The notes: a model not told the origin generated them from the letters alone. Counted from the stretch's first letter, positions 32,615 through 41,263 are shown. The stretch: DNA of 41,263 nucleotides from Chlamydiota bacterium (GCA_013288825.1 JABDBC010000016.1:1-41263), one strand, 5' to 3'. Translations and numbers: made by a program.

Positions 32615-34147
32615 ATGACATCAGCCGCAGGATCATCAGCCCCACCCCCTGCAGGAGGTACAACGCCAATTATTGTCCCAAAAGAGCAACTTGATAAGTT
32701 GCACGAAGCTGCAAAGAAATGGGTTAATTTAAATTTAAAAACAGGGAAAGCTGCTACCGACGATGTGGTTAGAAATAATTTAAATACAGCTTTAGCAAGC
32801 CGAAAAGTATTTGTTGGATATAATGAAACAGGAAAATGGGTGGTTAGAAATCTAAGCCTCTGGGAAAAAATTGTCGCACTCTTCAAAAAAAGTAAATTTA
32901 AAAAAGAAGATATCGCAAAAACACTCGATAGCACTGCTGGGCCTATACAACTTAAAGCAAGTAAAATATTTAGTCACTACCTTGAACATGGCGTTCGCAC
33001 TGAGGAGACTAAAGAAAGAATAGAAACAAAATCAGAAGAGGCAAAAGAAAAATCAGGGACATTTGTCGATCGCGACACAGCAAGGGGCTCTCCGAGAAGA
33101 CTTGACACTACTTCAGCCCAACAACAAGTAGAAGCCGCAAATGCAGAACGCAGACGTTTGGCTGCAGAGGCTAAGGAAACTGCAGCACAGTTAGCAAAAC
33201 TAAAAGCAGCAGCCCCACAGCCAGCATCAACAGCAGTACGAAGCGGTCCAGCAGTTACAGAGGCTCGAGAAAAGTTTAAGGCTATCCAACCAGAAAATGA
33301 AGCTATTAGAGCTCGTTTAGAAAAAAGAGCAGCAGAGATTAAAAATCAATTAGCAGCAAAAGGAGCACTGAGTAGTGCTTTGCAGGATGCATTAGGACCT
33401 TATAACACTGCTAGGGAGAACTTGAGATCATTAGAAGATAGGGACATGAAATTAGGAAGTGAAATCCATGATTGTGAAGAAAGGGCTATGTATGGACGAC
33501 CAAAGCCAGGAGATAACTTAGAAAAGCTTAGAAGCGAGAAAAAAGAAGTGGCTCAGCAGCTTACTAAAGCTTATGCAGATGTAAAACAAGCCGATGAGAA
33601 TGTTCAAAGGCTTTTAACAGCTGACACACCAAAAACTGAACAAAAAGCAGCGTCAGAGCAACAAGAGGTTAAAGCAAAAGAAGCCGAGCAGAAAGATGTC
33701 AAAGCTCAGAGAGAAGAACCCGATATATTGCGGTCCAGTCCAGAAATACAAGCGTTCGAAAGAGAAATGGCAGAGGCTCGAACTGCCCTGGGCGAATTGC
33801 GTAAAAAAGCTGAAGAAATGCCTCTGGGCTTTCAAGCATCTCTTGTATTAGAAAAATTCATTCCGAGATCTGAAACAAACCTACAGACAAGGTATGCAGC
33901 CCTACAAGAGGATGTCATTAAGCTTAATGATTTAGATAAAAAACTCAAAAATATAGAAAAAATCCTTCTCACAGCATCTCTACAGCTAACCCCAGTAAAA
34001 CAAGATGAGCGGGAAAGAATACAAAATGAAATTGATGATTTGCAGCAGACAATTAGTCGAAGTCAGTCTTCTGTCATCGAGTTGAGAAATGACATTGCAT
34101 TCAATATGTCGAAGCTAAAAGACGAAGAGAAAAAACGACTTGGGTAA
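32615..34147 (+). CDS. Long coiled-coil protein, possible secreted effector
   Basis: The 510-aa protein has a disordered Ala/Pro/Gly N-terminus (MTSAAGSSAPPPAGG), a small folded region (about residues 25-110) with FVGYNETGKWVVRNLSLWEK, and then nearly continuous charged helices rich in Glu, Lys, Ala and Gln (residues about 130-505, for example VEAANAERRRLAAEAKETAA). ATG 32615 has GGAGG 5 nt upstream. No family is recognised. The lack of a signal peptide and the composition fit a type III secreted protein of Chlamydiae, but this is inference. The upstream region is extremely AT-rich. Confidence 0.72.
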   Translation: MTSAAGSSAPPPAGGTTPIIVPKEQLDKLHEAAKKWVNLNLKTGKAATDDVVRNNLNTALASRKVFVGYNETGKWVVRNLSLWEKIVALFKKSKFKKEDIAKTLDSTAGPIQLKASKIFSHYLEHGVRTEETKERIETKSEEAKEKSGTFVDRDTARGSPRRLDTTSAQQQVEAANAERRRLAAEAKETAAQLAKLKAAAPQPASTAVRSGPAVTEAREKFKAIQPENEAIRARLEKRAAEIKNQLAAKGALSSALQDALGPYNTARENLRSLEDRDMKLGSEIHDCEERAMYGRPKPGDNLEKLRSEKKEVAQQLTKAYADVKQADENVQRLLTADTPKTEQKAASEQQEVKAKEAEQKDVKAQREEPDILRSSPEIQAFEREMAEARTALGELRKKAEEMPLGFQASLVLEKFIPRSETNLQTRYAALQEDVIKLNDLDKKLKNIEKILLTASLQLTPVKQDERERIQNEIDDLQQTISRSQSSVIELRNDIAFNMSKLKDEEKKRLG

Positions 34148-34163
34148 TTATAAGATGGGATCC

Positions 34164-34600
34164 GAAAGGACGTAAGGGACAAAGGACGTAAAGAGGTAAT
34201 TGCAGAAGTGCCACATCATCAGGCCAACGGTATCGATTTGTGCCGGCCCTCCGGGACGGGATGGGTTGTTTGGCGTTTACCCAGGCTTCGCTTACCCCTC
34301 CGGGGAGCTTCAGCCTGGGCTATTACGTAAACAGTCCCTCCGGGCTGTATGTGGATGCTTTTGTTTGAAAATCAATTTTTCACACTGCCCGGAGGGCTGT
34401 TTACATAATAGCCCAGGCTGAAGCTCCCCGGAGGGGTAAGCGAAGCCTGGGTAAACGTCAACCAACACACACCGTCCCGGAGGGCCGGCACAAACCAATA
34501 TCCGTTGGCCTGATGATTTGGCACTTCTGCAATTATCTCTAAGGGACTAAAGGACAACAAATGTCCATTGTCCCTTATGTCCTTTACGTCCCTTGTCCCT
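34164..34600. repeat. Five-shell nested palindrome before dnaK
   Basis: From outside in: AAAGGACGTAAAG-type arms (about 34165-34195 with 34545-34600); ATTGCAGAAGTGCC (34199) with GGCACTTCTGCAATT (ending 34535); TCATCAGGCCAACGG with CCGTTGGCCTGATGA; TTGTGCCGGCCCTCCGGGAC with its inverse; CCCAGGCTTCGCTTACCCCT...CAGCCTGGGC with its inverse; and CCCTCCGGGC with GCCCGGAGGG. The centre is near 34360. ORFs within it are palindrome artefacts. It lies between two convergent genes. Confidence 0.92.
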
Positions 34601-34607
34601 TTCTTTC

Positions 34608-36572
34608 TTACTTGTTTTTGTCGTCGTCGATGATTTCGACTTCGGCTTCTTCTATGTCATTGTTTTGCTTGGACTCTTGCGATTGCTGTGCATGCGCATG
34701 AGGCTGCTCATTTGCATGAGCCTGTTCGTGAGGCTGCCCTTGCCCAGCACTTGCTTGCTGCCCTGCTTTCGCCATCGTTTCACCGATATGCTGCATGCTC
34801 GTATTGAGCTCTTCTTTTGCTGCGCGAATTTTTCCAAGATCTCCAGATTCGAGAGCCTTTTTCGTCGCATCGATCTTTCCCTGTACCTCATCCACGACGT
34901 TACTTGGCAGCTTATCCTTATATTCGCGCAATGCTTTTTCTGCACGAAACACAAGACTATCAGCCTCATTGCGTGCTTCTGCTTCTTCACGACGCTTCTT
35001 GTCTTCATCTGCGTGCAACTCAGCATCTTTTACAAACTTCTGAATCTCATCTTCACGCAATCCAGACGCCGCTTCAACGCGGATACTTTGTTGCTTGCCA
35101 GATGAAAGATCTTTAGCAGACACGTGCAAAATACCATCGGCATCGATATCGAAGGCCACTTCAATTTGTGGTGTCCCTCGGGGAGATGGTGGAATATCTG
35201 CAAGGTCAAAACGTCCAATTTCCTTGTTATCATTGGCCATTTTGCGTTCCCCTTGAAGAACGCGAATTGTCACTGCAGGTTGATTGTCAGCAGCAGTTGA
35301 AAAGACTTGTTTCTTTTGTGTAGGAATCGTCGTATTGCGTTCGACAAGAGGTGTCATAACGCCGCCCATTGTCTCGATTCCGAGTGTCAATGGAGTCACA
35401 TCGAGCAACAGAACATCTTTCACTTCACCAGAGAGCACGCCCCCTTGGATGGCAGCTCCGATAGCTACAACTTCATCTGGGTTAACCCCTTTATGACCCT
35501 CTTTGCCAAAAATGGAGGTGACCATTTCTTGCACAGCTGGCATACGTGTCATACCACCCACTAAAATGACATCATGGATATCATCCTTATTGACGCCGGC
35601 ATCTTTAAGAGCCTTTAAGCATGGCTCTCGAGTGCGTTCAGTCAAATGAGCAGTCAAGCTTTCTAACTTCGCTCGTGTCAAAGTCAATGATAAGTGTTTT
35701 GGGCCAGTGGCATCCATAGTGATGAATGGCTGATTAATTTCTGTGCTTAAAGTACCTGACAGCTCGATTTTGGCCTTTTCAGCAGCATCTCTGAGGCGCT
35801 GTAGAGCCATTTTATCGTTTCGCAAATCGATCCCCTGTTCCTGTTTAAAGGTTTCAAGGATCCATTTCAGAATTTCGTTGTCATAATCATCGCCCCCTAG
35901 GTGTGTGTCACCATTAGTTGCAAGCACTTCAAACACCCCTTCACCGATTTCCAAAACGGAGATATCAAAAGTACCTCCTCCGAGGTCGAATACAGCCACT
36001 TTTCTTTCGATTTTCTCTTTATCTAACCCATAGGCCAAAGCAGCTGCAGTGGGTTCTGGGATAATTCTCTTCACATCGAGTCCAGCGATTTTACCCGCAT
36101 CTTTTGTGGACTGACGTTGTGAATCGTTGAAGTAAGCAGGAACAGTGATGACCGCTTCAGTTACCTTTTCTCCAAGATAAGCTTCAGCTGTTTCTTTCAT
36201 TTTTATTAATATGAAAGCAGCAACTTCTTCTGGGGTCACAATTTTGCCTTGCACTTCAAAGACAGCATCCCCATTGGAGTTGCTTGTCACTTTGTAAGGA
36301 ACGATTTTCATTTCAGATGTGACTTCATTGTACTTGCGGCCGATAAACCTTTTCGAAGAATAAATTGTATTCTCAGGGTTTGTGACGGCTTGACGCTTTG
36401 CAGGAATTCCCACCATACGTTCAGTGCCTTTGAAAGCGACGACAGAAGGTGTTGTTCTTGCTCCTTCAGCAGAAGCGATAACTTTAGGTACGCCCCCCTC
36501 CATCACGGCTACGCATGAGTTGGTGGTACCTAGATCGATCCCTATGATTCGACTTTTCTTTTCTTTAGCCAT
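34608..36572 (-). CDS. dnaK: Chaperone DnaK (Hsp70)
   Basis: The 654-aa Hsp70 has the ATPase signatures [30 protein letters not shown] and [14 protein letters not shown], the substrate domain ([21 protein letters not shown]), the helical lid and a Gln/His/Ala-rich tail ending [14 protein letters not shown]. It folds proteins with DnaJ and the nucleotide exchange factor GrpE, encoded directly upstream. It is the last gene of the hrcA-grpE-dnaK operon. A GAAGGAG site precedes the ATG. Confidence 0.98.
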   Translation of the reverse strand: MAKEKKSRIIGIDLGTTNSCVAVMEGGVPKVIASAEGARTTPSVVAFKGTERMVGIPAKRQAVTNPENTIYSSKRFIGRKYNEVTSEMKIVPYKVTSNSNGDAVFEVQGKIVTPEEVAAFILIKMKETAEAYLGEKVTEAVITVPAYFNDSQRQSTKDAGKIAGLDVKRIIPEPTAAALAYGLDKEKIERKVAVFDLGGGTFDISVLEIGEGVFEVLATNGDTHLGGDDYDNEILKWILETFKQEQGIDLRNDKMALQRLRDAAEKAKIELSGTLSTEINQPFITMDATGPKHLSLTLTRAKLESLTAHLTERTREPCLKALKDAGVNKDDIHDVILVGGMTRMPAVQEMVTSIFGKEGHKGVNPDEVVAIGAAIQGGVLSGEVKDVLLLDVTPLTLGIETMGGVMTPLVERNTTIPTQKKQVFSTAADNQPAVTIRVLQGERKMANDNKEIGRFDLADIPPSPRGTPQIEVAFDIDADGILHVSAKDLSSGKQQSIRVEAASGLREDEIQKFVKDAELHADEDKKRREEAEARNEADSLVFRAEKALREYKDKLPSNVVDEVQGKIDATKKALESGDLGKIRAAKEELNTSMQHIGETMAKAGQQASAGQGQPHEQAHANEQPHAHAQQSQESKQNNDIEEAEVEIIDDDKNK

Positions 36573-36593
36573 AATATACTCCTTCTCGAATGA

Positions 36594-37280
36594 TTAACTC
36601 GTTTGATCTTCTTTTTTTTCATCTTGTTCTGTAGTTTTTTCAGGGGCTTTGGCCACGTTGACTCGTGCAGGACGTATCGTGCGGTTCCCCATTTTGTATC
36701 CTCGTAGGCTTTCTGAGACGATGGTGCCCTCAGGATGATCGGTCGTGGAGGTGATCTCAATTGCTTCGTGATGATGGGGATCAAATTCCATCCCTTTAGA
36801 GGAAAAAGGGACGACTCCGTGACCTGTCAGCACATCTTTAAATTGGTTTAAAATCATTTGGAATCCTGTCGCCCAGTTTTTCACCTCATCCGACATATTT
36901 AGGGTAAAAGATAGGGCATTTTCCATATGATCGATTGGATTCAAAAACTCGACAATGACGTTTTGCATCGCATGTTGGATCAGCTCTTGTCGTTCTTTTT
37001 GCAAGCGTTTGCGCATATTATCAGTTTCTGCAAGTTGTCGTAGGTATTTATCTTTATATTCAGCAGCTTCTTTCTTAATTTGATTCAACTCCTCTTCGGT
37101 AACTGTCAGAAAAACTGGGGTATTCAATGCCCCATTTGATTCCACCGAAGCGCCTTCAGCCGAAGTGCTTTGATTCGTGCTTTGATCTTTCTGCTGTGAA
37201 CCGTTATCTGGTTTGGGAGGGTATTGCCCGTTCCCGTTACCATTTTCCTTTTTGTCTTTATCTTTATTGTCATTTGACAT
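36594..37280 (-). CDS. grpE: Nucleotide exchange factor GrpE
   Basis: The 228-aa protein has a disordered Lys/Asn/Gln N-terminus, the long dimer coiled-coil (EEELNQIKKEAAEYKDKYLRQLAETDNMRKR, about residues 62-95) and the C-terminal beta domain (GMEFDPHHHEAIEI, then GYKMGNRTIRPARVNVAK). It opens the DnaK nucleotide cleft to release ADP. It lies 21 bp before dnaK and 29 bp after hrcA, in one operon under CIRCE/HrcA control. Confidence 0.97.
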   Translation of the reverse strand: MSNDNKDKDKKENGNGNGQYPPKPDNGSQQKDQSTNQSTSAEGASVESNGALNTPVFLTVTEEELNQIKKEAAEYKDKYLRQLAETDNMRKRLQKERQELIQHAMQNVIVEFLNPIDHMENALSFTLNMSDEVKNWATGFQMILNQFKDVLTGHGVVPFSSKGMEFDPHHHEAIEITSTTDHPEGTIVSESLRGYKMGNRTIRPARVNVAKAPEKTTEQDEKKEDQTS

Positions 37281-37309
37281 TGTTAAACTTCCTCAAATTT
37301 GTTTGTTTG

Positions 37310-38446
37310 TTAATCCAAGAGCAATAACGGGTACCCTTGCTTTTCAAGTGCCTTGGTTTCGTTATTTGGCTGCCGGAAACTAATTTTAAATTTATATAAG
37401 TTTCTTGTTAATGACTCACTAAGGCTGTTGGACATCCCCTTCATGATTCCAAATATCTCTCGATAAGGAATCCTCGTTGGCCCCAATATGCCTATGGCTC
37501 CTGCAATATTTTGATTGATATGATAAGGAACCGCTACGATCGCGCATTTAGGTGTCGATGTCGCATAAGGCATTAGATCGTCTCCAATCCAAAAAGTCAG
37601 CCGATTAAGGGCACAGCATTCCTTCACAAGCAATCGCATATTATGGCTATTTTCAAATATTCCCAATGTCGTCGCTAATAGAGTAGGATCGTGAAACTCG
37701 GGATAGGCAAGCAATTTTGAAAACCCTATGCGATATAGCTCGGCGTCGATGAAGTTGGAGTAATTGACAATATATCGAATCATGACCTCATTATAAATTT
37801 TAAGAGCTAGCGCTTCTTCCTCTTCATCCAGACTATCTGGTTTATCAAGACCGGTAAGCCTCCAGTGGAAATAACTTTCTAGCCTTTTTGCAGCAAAAGC
37901 GGTCAAGTGAGCTTCTGTTTGAATGATTTCCGTTTTGATCATTCCAAAGTCGGTGACGATGACACATAGTACGCGACGTGCGTCAATTGGGACAATTTTT
38001 ATTTCAATGACATAGTCATGGTCAAAGCGAGGGGCTGAAAGAAAGACTGCTGTTTGCGTTAGCCGACTGAGAGTTTCTGCTGCTAATTGAAGGTGGGCTG
38101 CAATTTCGCGGGTTTCTGCAGTGCGCAATGAGTGAAGGATTTGTTCATGTTCGGGGGTAATCGCTTCGCTTTCGAGATATTCCTTAGCATAGACTCGAAA
38201 TGCAAGGTTTGTAGGAATGCGCCCCCCTGAAGCATGTTGCTGAGTAAGAAATCCTTCCTCTTCGAGTTGGGAGAAGTAATTGCGGATTGTTGCAGTACTG
38301 ACGTCGCCAAAACCGGCTTCCTTTAAGGTACTTGAGCCTATGGGTTTGCCAGTTTTGAGGAAATTATGAACGAGTCCAATGAGAACACGGTATCGCCTTT
38401 CGTGTTTTGACGATTGTTTGATACTGCCTGGATGGAGGGCATTCAT
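37310..38446 (-). CDS. hrcA: Heat-shock repressor HrcA
   Basis: The 378-aa protein has the N-terminal winged helix (RYRVLIGLVHNFLKTGKPIGSSTLKEAGFGDVSTATIRNYFSQLEEEGFL), the TQQHASGGRIPTNLAFRVY block, a GAF-like middle and a C-terminal IGILGPTRIPYREIFGIM. It binds CIRCE and represses the operon, with activity depending on folding by GroEL. The C-terminal extension past the GPTR block (about 45 residues) resembles that of chlamydial HrcA. AAGGAAG precedes the ATG. Confidence 0.96.
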   Translation of the reverse strand: MNALHPGSIKQSSKHERRYRVLIGLVHNFLKTGKPIGSSTLKEAGFGDVSTATIRNYFSQLEEEGFLTQQHASGGRIPTNLAFRVYAKEYLESEAITPEHEQILHSLRTAETREIAAHLQLAAETLSRLTQTAVFLSAPRFDHDYVIEIKIVPIDARRVLCVIVTDFGMIKTEIIQTEAHLTAFAAKRLESYFHWRLTGLDKPDSLDEEEEALALKIYNEVMIRYIVNYSNFIDAELYRIGFSKLLAYPEFHDPTLLATTLGIFENSHNMRLLVKECCALNRLTFWIGDDLMPYATSTPKCAIVAVPYHINQNIAGAIGILGPTRIPYREIFGIMKGMSNSLSESLTRNLYKFKISFRQPNNETKALEKQGYPLLLLD

Positions 38447-38493
38447 GGGTTAGCTTCCTTGCTTAACTTATCTCTATCTACTATTTGTCTGTT

Positions 38494-38522
38494 ATTATAG
38501 CGAAGAGGAAAAAGAAAAGCAA
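38494..38522 (-). promoter_or_regulatory. hrcA-grpE-dnaK promoter
   Basis: On the minus strand a TTGCTT (-35, 38522-38517), a 17-nt spacer and a perfect TATAAT (-10, 38499-38494) lie 47 bp before the hrcA ATG and directly downstream of the CIRCE operator. Confidence 0.75.
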
Positions 38523-38529
38523 GGAAAAG

Positions 38530-38556
38530 TTAGCACTCATCGACCGTAAGTGCCAA
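38530..38556. promoter_or_regulatory. CIRCE operator (HrcA binding site)
   Basis: TTAGCACTC, a 9-nt spacer, then AAGTGCCAA. The left half equals the consensus exactly; the right half matches GAGTGCTAA at 7 of 9 positions. It stands 7 bp upstream of the -35 box. The stop codon of the neighbouring small gene (38537-38539) lies inside it, so the operator overlaps coding sequence. Confidence 0.88.
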
Positions 38557-38962
38557 ATATCTTCAATTGCGTTTTGGTTGCAGGCGAAGTTTTGACACTC
38601 CAAGCTGATTTCTTGGGAGTGGCATCTTTAGACTCTTCACGTAATACTTGTCTGCTAAAAACTGTTGTCAATTGATCATATTCCTCAAGACGTCTAGTGA
38701 TAGGATCATCGAACATAGAGTCACTTTGGGTTCTTATCGCTCCACTGCCTAAAAACGTCTCTAATGCAATAATTCTCAAGATGTCATCTGCCGCACGAAG
38801 TCGGGAAATATAAGCAAGTTCCGGCGATATATGTTGTGTTCTTCCACCATCCGTGGGGGCAAATGAGCCTGGAAGTTGTGGCGAGTTCACTGTGCCTCTG
38901 ACACCCAATATGCCGGTGGCAGAACCCAATGATGGTGTAGGTGGTCCGATTGGTGATGACAT
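38537..38962 (-). CDS. Hypothetical protein upstream of hrcA
   Basis: The 141-aa protein has a disordered Pro/Ser/Gly N-terminus (MSSPIGPPTPSLGSATGILG), a helical middle (ELAYISRLRAADDILRIIALETFLG, about residues 49-73) and a basic tail. No family is recognised. It reads in the same direction as hrcA, and its stop codon lies within CIRCE. GGAG stands before the ATG. The N-terminal composition resembles the other lineage-specific proteins here (starts at 13535 and 32615). Confidence 0.68.
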   Translation of the reverse strand: MSSPIGPPTPSLGSATGILGVRGTVNSPQLPGSFAPTDGGRTQHISPELAYISRLRAADDILRIIALETFLGSGAIRTQSDSMFDDPITRRLEEYDQLTTVFSRQVLREESKDATPKKSAWSVKTSPATKTQLKIFGTYGR

Positions 38963-39101
38963 AAAAGTCTCCTTTTGTAAATAGTTGTAATTAATGAAAT
39001 ATCATTTTATATGAATACTATAAATAAAGCAAAGGGAATGGAAATAATTGAGTTTATTATTTGATAGTGGATTCTGAATTGGGGTCTGGCTTGTGATTTG
39101 C

Positions 39102-41147
39102 GCGACTGGCAGGAATATAAACTAAGTCTTAAACAGTGAGGAAGATGAAAATAAAATAATCATCGCCAAAGCTTACCTGTGCAGATCCGATTCTGTTCAG
39201 AAGTCAGCATTAACACTCAAATGAGTGGAGAGCTAGCGTTAAGAGCAATCTTAATGACGGAGGAGCCTAATGTTGGTACTTGGGGAGGTGCCGCGATTCG
39301 GCCTATTAGAAAGCGCTAAGATCCAAATCAGTCTGAAGCGTCAGGTTGGAACTCTATAGTCCAATCTACTCCATAGAAAATCGGTTACTAAGGGAGAGTT
39401 CTAGTGGGTGCTTGTCGACATCGCCTTGAGAAAAAGGTTTATATTTTGACCCAGGGAGAACCCACATCGTTCCACTCCTGTGGAGAACCTAGACTATAAG
39501 AAATTCGAAAGGTCTAGGAATGCGATGGTGAGTACGAAGCACTCTGGCTTTTACTCGTTTAGGGTTATTGAGCGTGTCCAGAGGAGAATCCTTTCTTTTT
39601 AAGGGGATTCAAAAGGACACACCGATATTATGAAGAAAACTAAATTGCAACTCAATGAGGCAGCTAGTCCGCTAATGATAGGGTCCATACGCCCCTTCCA
39701 CTTCTCTCGGAGGAAGTTAGCGCAACACTAGGAGACACCTGGAGAAGCAAACATAATTTTCTCAGTAACAATAGCAAGGAGAAACAGTCTGTGAAGATAA
39801 TTCACGACATGCTCAAAGTGCATTCCTTAACAGGAAGAATTACGAGCAAATTAATGCTTGAGGCATTCAAAGCAGTCAAGAAAAACAGAGGCGCAGCTGG
39901 AATTGACAAGATGTCAATCCAAATGTATGAGTTGAATCTCGAAGAAAATCTGCTCTCACTTATGAGAGAATTAAAACGAGGTACTTATCAACCCATGCCT
40001 CTGCGAAGAGTAGATATTCCAAAAGGAGATGGTAAAACACGTCCTCTAGGAATACCTACCGTCAAATGTAGGATAGCGCAGGAGGTAATACGCCGACTGA
40101 TCAATCATACATTTGAAAGCCGATTTCACAAGAACTCATACGGATTTAGACCGGGACGCAATTGCCACCAAGCTGTCGAGCAAGTCATATATGTTGCTGG
40201 ACAAGGATACAGATATATAGTGGATGTAGACATCAAAGGATTCTTTGATAACATCCCCCATAAATTGATCATGGAGTCAATTGCAGCCAGGATTTCGGAT
40301 GGAAATATCTTAAACCTTATCGAAAAATTTCTCACTTCAGGAGTGATGATAGAAAACGAGCTCAGACCTACGCTACGAGGCACTCCTCAAGGCGGGGTCA
40401 TATCGCCGTTACTTGCAAACATAGCTCTGGACCACTTAGACTGGTACTTAGAAGAAAAGGGTTTCCTTTTTACACGCTATGCAGATGACTTTGTTGTCAT
40501 GTGTAAAACCAAACCTGAGGCGGAGAGAGCGCTGGAATTAGTTCAGATTTATCTCGCGGAAATGGAATTGCTGGTAAGCCCAGAAAAAACAAAAATTTGT
40601 CATTACAATGATGGATTCAATTTTTTGGGATTTACAATCAAAGCATGTTCCGTGCAAATGAGAGCTAAATCCAGAGGGAAATTTGAAGAAAAGATAAGAG
40701 AAATAACAACGAGATCCCATAATTTAGACGTAGGGGTAATTGAAAAACTAAATCGGGTGATTAGAGGGACAGTTAATTATTTTGGAACCGCTTTCAGCAC
40801 AATGAAAGCAGAATTCCGAAGGTATGACAGGTGGATTAGAAGACGTATCCGATGTATGAAATACAAAAGGATCACAAAAACTGACAACCACCACCTTCTA
40901 AACAAACACATCAGGCAGATGGGACTTTTGAACTGTTGCGACCTATATAAAGCAAGACTGAAATGCTAACGATACTCCCCTAGACTAGGGGTAAATATGT
41001 TGGGATCGCCCGGTGCTGGAAAGCTGCTCGCCGGTAAATATAGAGAAATGACTCTATTGCGATAACGGGGAGGGACTGGAGAATCCAGTTCCTTACCCTC
41101 TGTAATTTGGGCTGAAACAGAGTTGTAATGTCAAGTGTGCCCAAATT
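39102..41147 (+). mobile_element. Group II intron (RNA parts and maturase), boundaries approximate
   Basis: About 690 bp of structured, gene-free sequence precede the reverse transcriptase gene and about 175 bp follow it, as expected for intron domains I-IV and V-VI. The start may be at GCGCGACTGGC (about 39100), similar to the GUGCG beginning of these introns. Several hairpins are visible downstream (for example CCCCTAGACTAGGGG at 40978-40992 and GGGACTGGA/TCCAGTTCC near 41072-41094). I could not assign domain V with certainty, so the exact ends rest on the flanking palindrome arms. Confidence 0.72.
39791..40969 (+). CDS. ltrA: Group II intron reverse transcriptase/maturase
   Basis: The 392-aa protein has the RT blocks in order: NRGAAGIDKMS, YGFRPGRNCHQAVE, YIVDVDIKGFFDNIPH, GTPQGGVISPLLANIALDHLD and the catalytic YADD (230-233, in TRYADDFVVMCKT). 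A maturase X domain follows (GTVNYFGTAFSTMKAEFRRYDRWIRRRIRCMK). It ends without an HNH endonuclease domain, so it depends on other means for target-strand priming. It starts at GTG with AAGGAG 9 nt upstream. The protein splices the intron RNA and copies it into new sites. Confidence 0.95.
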   Translation: MKIIHDMLKVHSLTGRITSKLMLEAFKAVKKNRGAAGIDKMSIQMYELNLEENLLSLMRELKRGTYQPMPLRRVDIPKGDGKTRPLGIPTVKCRIAQEVIRRLINHTFESRFHKNSYGFRPGRNCHQAVEQVIYVAGQGYRYIVDVDIKGFFDNIPHKLIMESIAARISDGNILNLIEKFLTSGVMIENELRPTLRGTPQGGVISPLLANIALDHLDWYLEEKGFLFTRYADDFVVMCKTKPEAERALELVQIYLAEMELLVSPEKTKICHYNDGFNFLGFTIKACSVQMRAKSRGKFEEKIREITTRSHNLDVGVIEKLNRVIRGTVNYFGTAFSTMKAEFRRYDRWIRRRIRCMKYKRITKTDNHHLLNKHIRQMGLLNCCDLYKARLKC

Positions 41148-41175
41148 GCAAATCGCATGCCTGAACCCAATTCAG

Positions 41176-41263
41176 TTAAAACGTTAGGCTGTCAGGCAGA
41201 ACTGTCCCTACGCGCGCTTTTGCCTACATGCTTAGCCCACCGGTGTACAACGTCTTTACCGTT
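41176..41263. other. End of window: part of a further repeat
   Basis: No gene is seen. AGAACTGTCCC at 41198-41208, followed by CGCGCGC, is the inverse of the GCGCGTGGGACAGTTCT block near 11590. It is probably one arm of another palindrome whose partner lies beyond the window. Confidence 0.4.

Larger units (their letters stand above)
39074..41175. repeat. Inverted-repeat arms split by the group II intron
   Basis: The left arm 39074-39101 (CTGAATTGGGGTCTGGC then TTGTGATTTGC) and the right arm 41148-41175 (GCAAATCGCATGCCTG then AACCCAATTCAG) are reverse complements at 23 of 28 positions. About 2.05 kb holding the reverse transcriptase gene separates them. The simplest reading is one intergenic palindrome interrupted near its centre. 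Confidence 0.75.

Noticed and set aside
34200-34560. ORFs of 60-73 codons on both strands within the palindrome before dnaK
   Set aside because: Plus- and minus-strand ORFs give nearly the same protein because the DNA is an inverted repeat. They have no ribosome binding site and no family match.
39074-41175. Retron or diversity-generating element
   Set aside because: The RT has the maturase X domain and long flanking structured regions. No template/variable repeat pair or retron accessory gene was seen.

Overview
The window is chromosomal DNA from a member of the Chlamydiae, most likely an environmental or amoeba-associated (Parachlamydiales-type) lineage rather than Chlamydia itself. The evidence is gene content and order. 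hrcA-grpE-dnaK is preceded by a CIRCE operator. A second GyrA/GyrB-type (ParC/ParE-like) topoisomerase pair is followed by hemA. infC-rpmI-rplT-pheS form a block, and a RodZ-like gene lies before gapA. There are also several lineage-specific proteins with disordered or coiled-coil composition, of the kind typical of chlamydial secreted proteins. The exact genus cannot be fixed from the sequence alone.

Layout. 1-4.5 kb: tRNA-Val(GAC), a degenerate threonyl-tRNA synthetase paralogue, infC, rpmI, rplT, pheS. 4.6-6.6 kb: an RluA-type pseudouridine synthase overlapping a heptosyltransferase. 7.2-11.4 kb (minus strand): a TPR protein and a DUF255/thioredoxin-fold protein. 12-15.3 kb: lineage-specific proteins (a probable coiled-coil protein, a membrane protein, a small ORF with a clear promoter). 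15.5-17.4 kb: uvrC. 17.7-19.1 kb: a BlaI/BlaR1-like pair with a recognisable operator inside its promoter. 19.4-23.2 kb: a small exported protein, a RodZ-like protein, then gapA, a hypothetical gene and an exported nickel superoxide dismutase in one tight cluster. 23.4 kb: a GxxExxY-family gene inside a large cloverleaf-like palindrome. 24.0-30.1 kb: parC-like, parE-like, a PseB-like UDP-GlcNAc dehydratase and hemA. 30.1-34.1 kb: a tandem pair of small membrane-anchored coiled-coil proteins, a Cys-rich protein, a membrane protein and a long coiled-coil protein. 34.6-38.5 kb: the hrcA-grpE-dnaK heat-shock operon. 38.5-41.2 kb: a small hypothetical gene and a group II intron reverse transcriptase/maturase.

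The outstanding feature is not a gene. Almost every gap between transcription units is filled by a long inverted repeat of about 100-600 bp. These belong to several families recognisable by their arm sequences, and the families recur within the window. Palindromes are often nested inside one another like shells. Some arms carry the stop codons and last codons of the flanking genes. A GxxExxY gene sits in the centre of one four-stem palindrome, an 'empty' version of the same architecture occurs at 6.6-7.2 kb, and a group II intron sits between the two arms of another. Together these suggest repeated insertion into hairpin loops, or a hairpin-targeting element system, combined with homogenisation of the two arms. 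The mechanism is inference; the inverted repeats themselves are read directly from the sequence.
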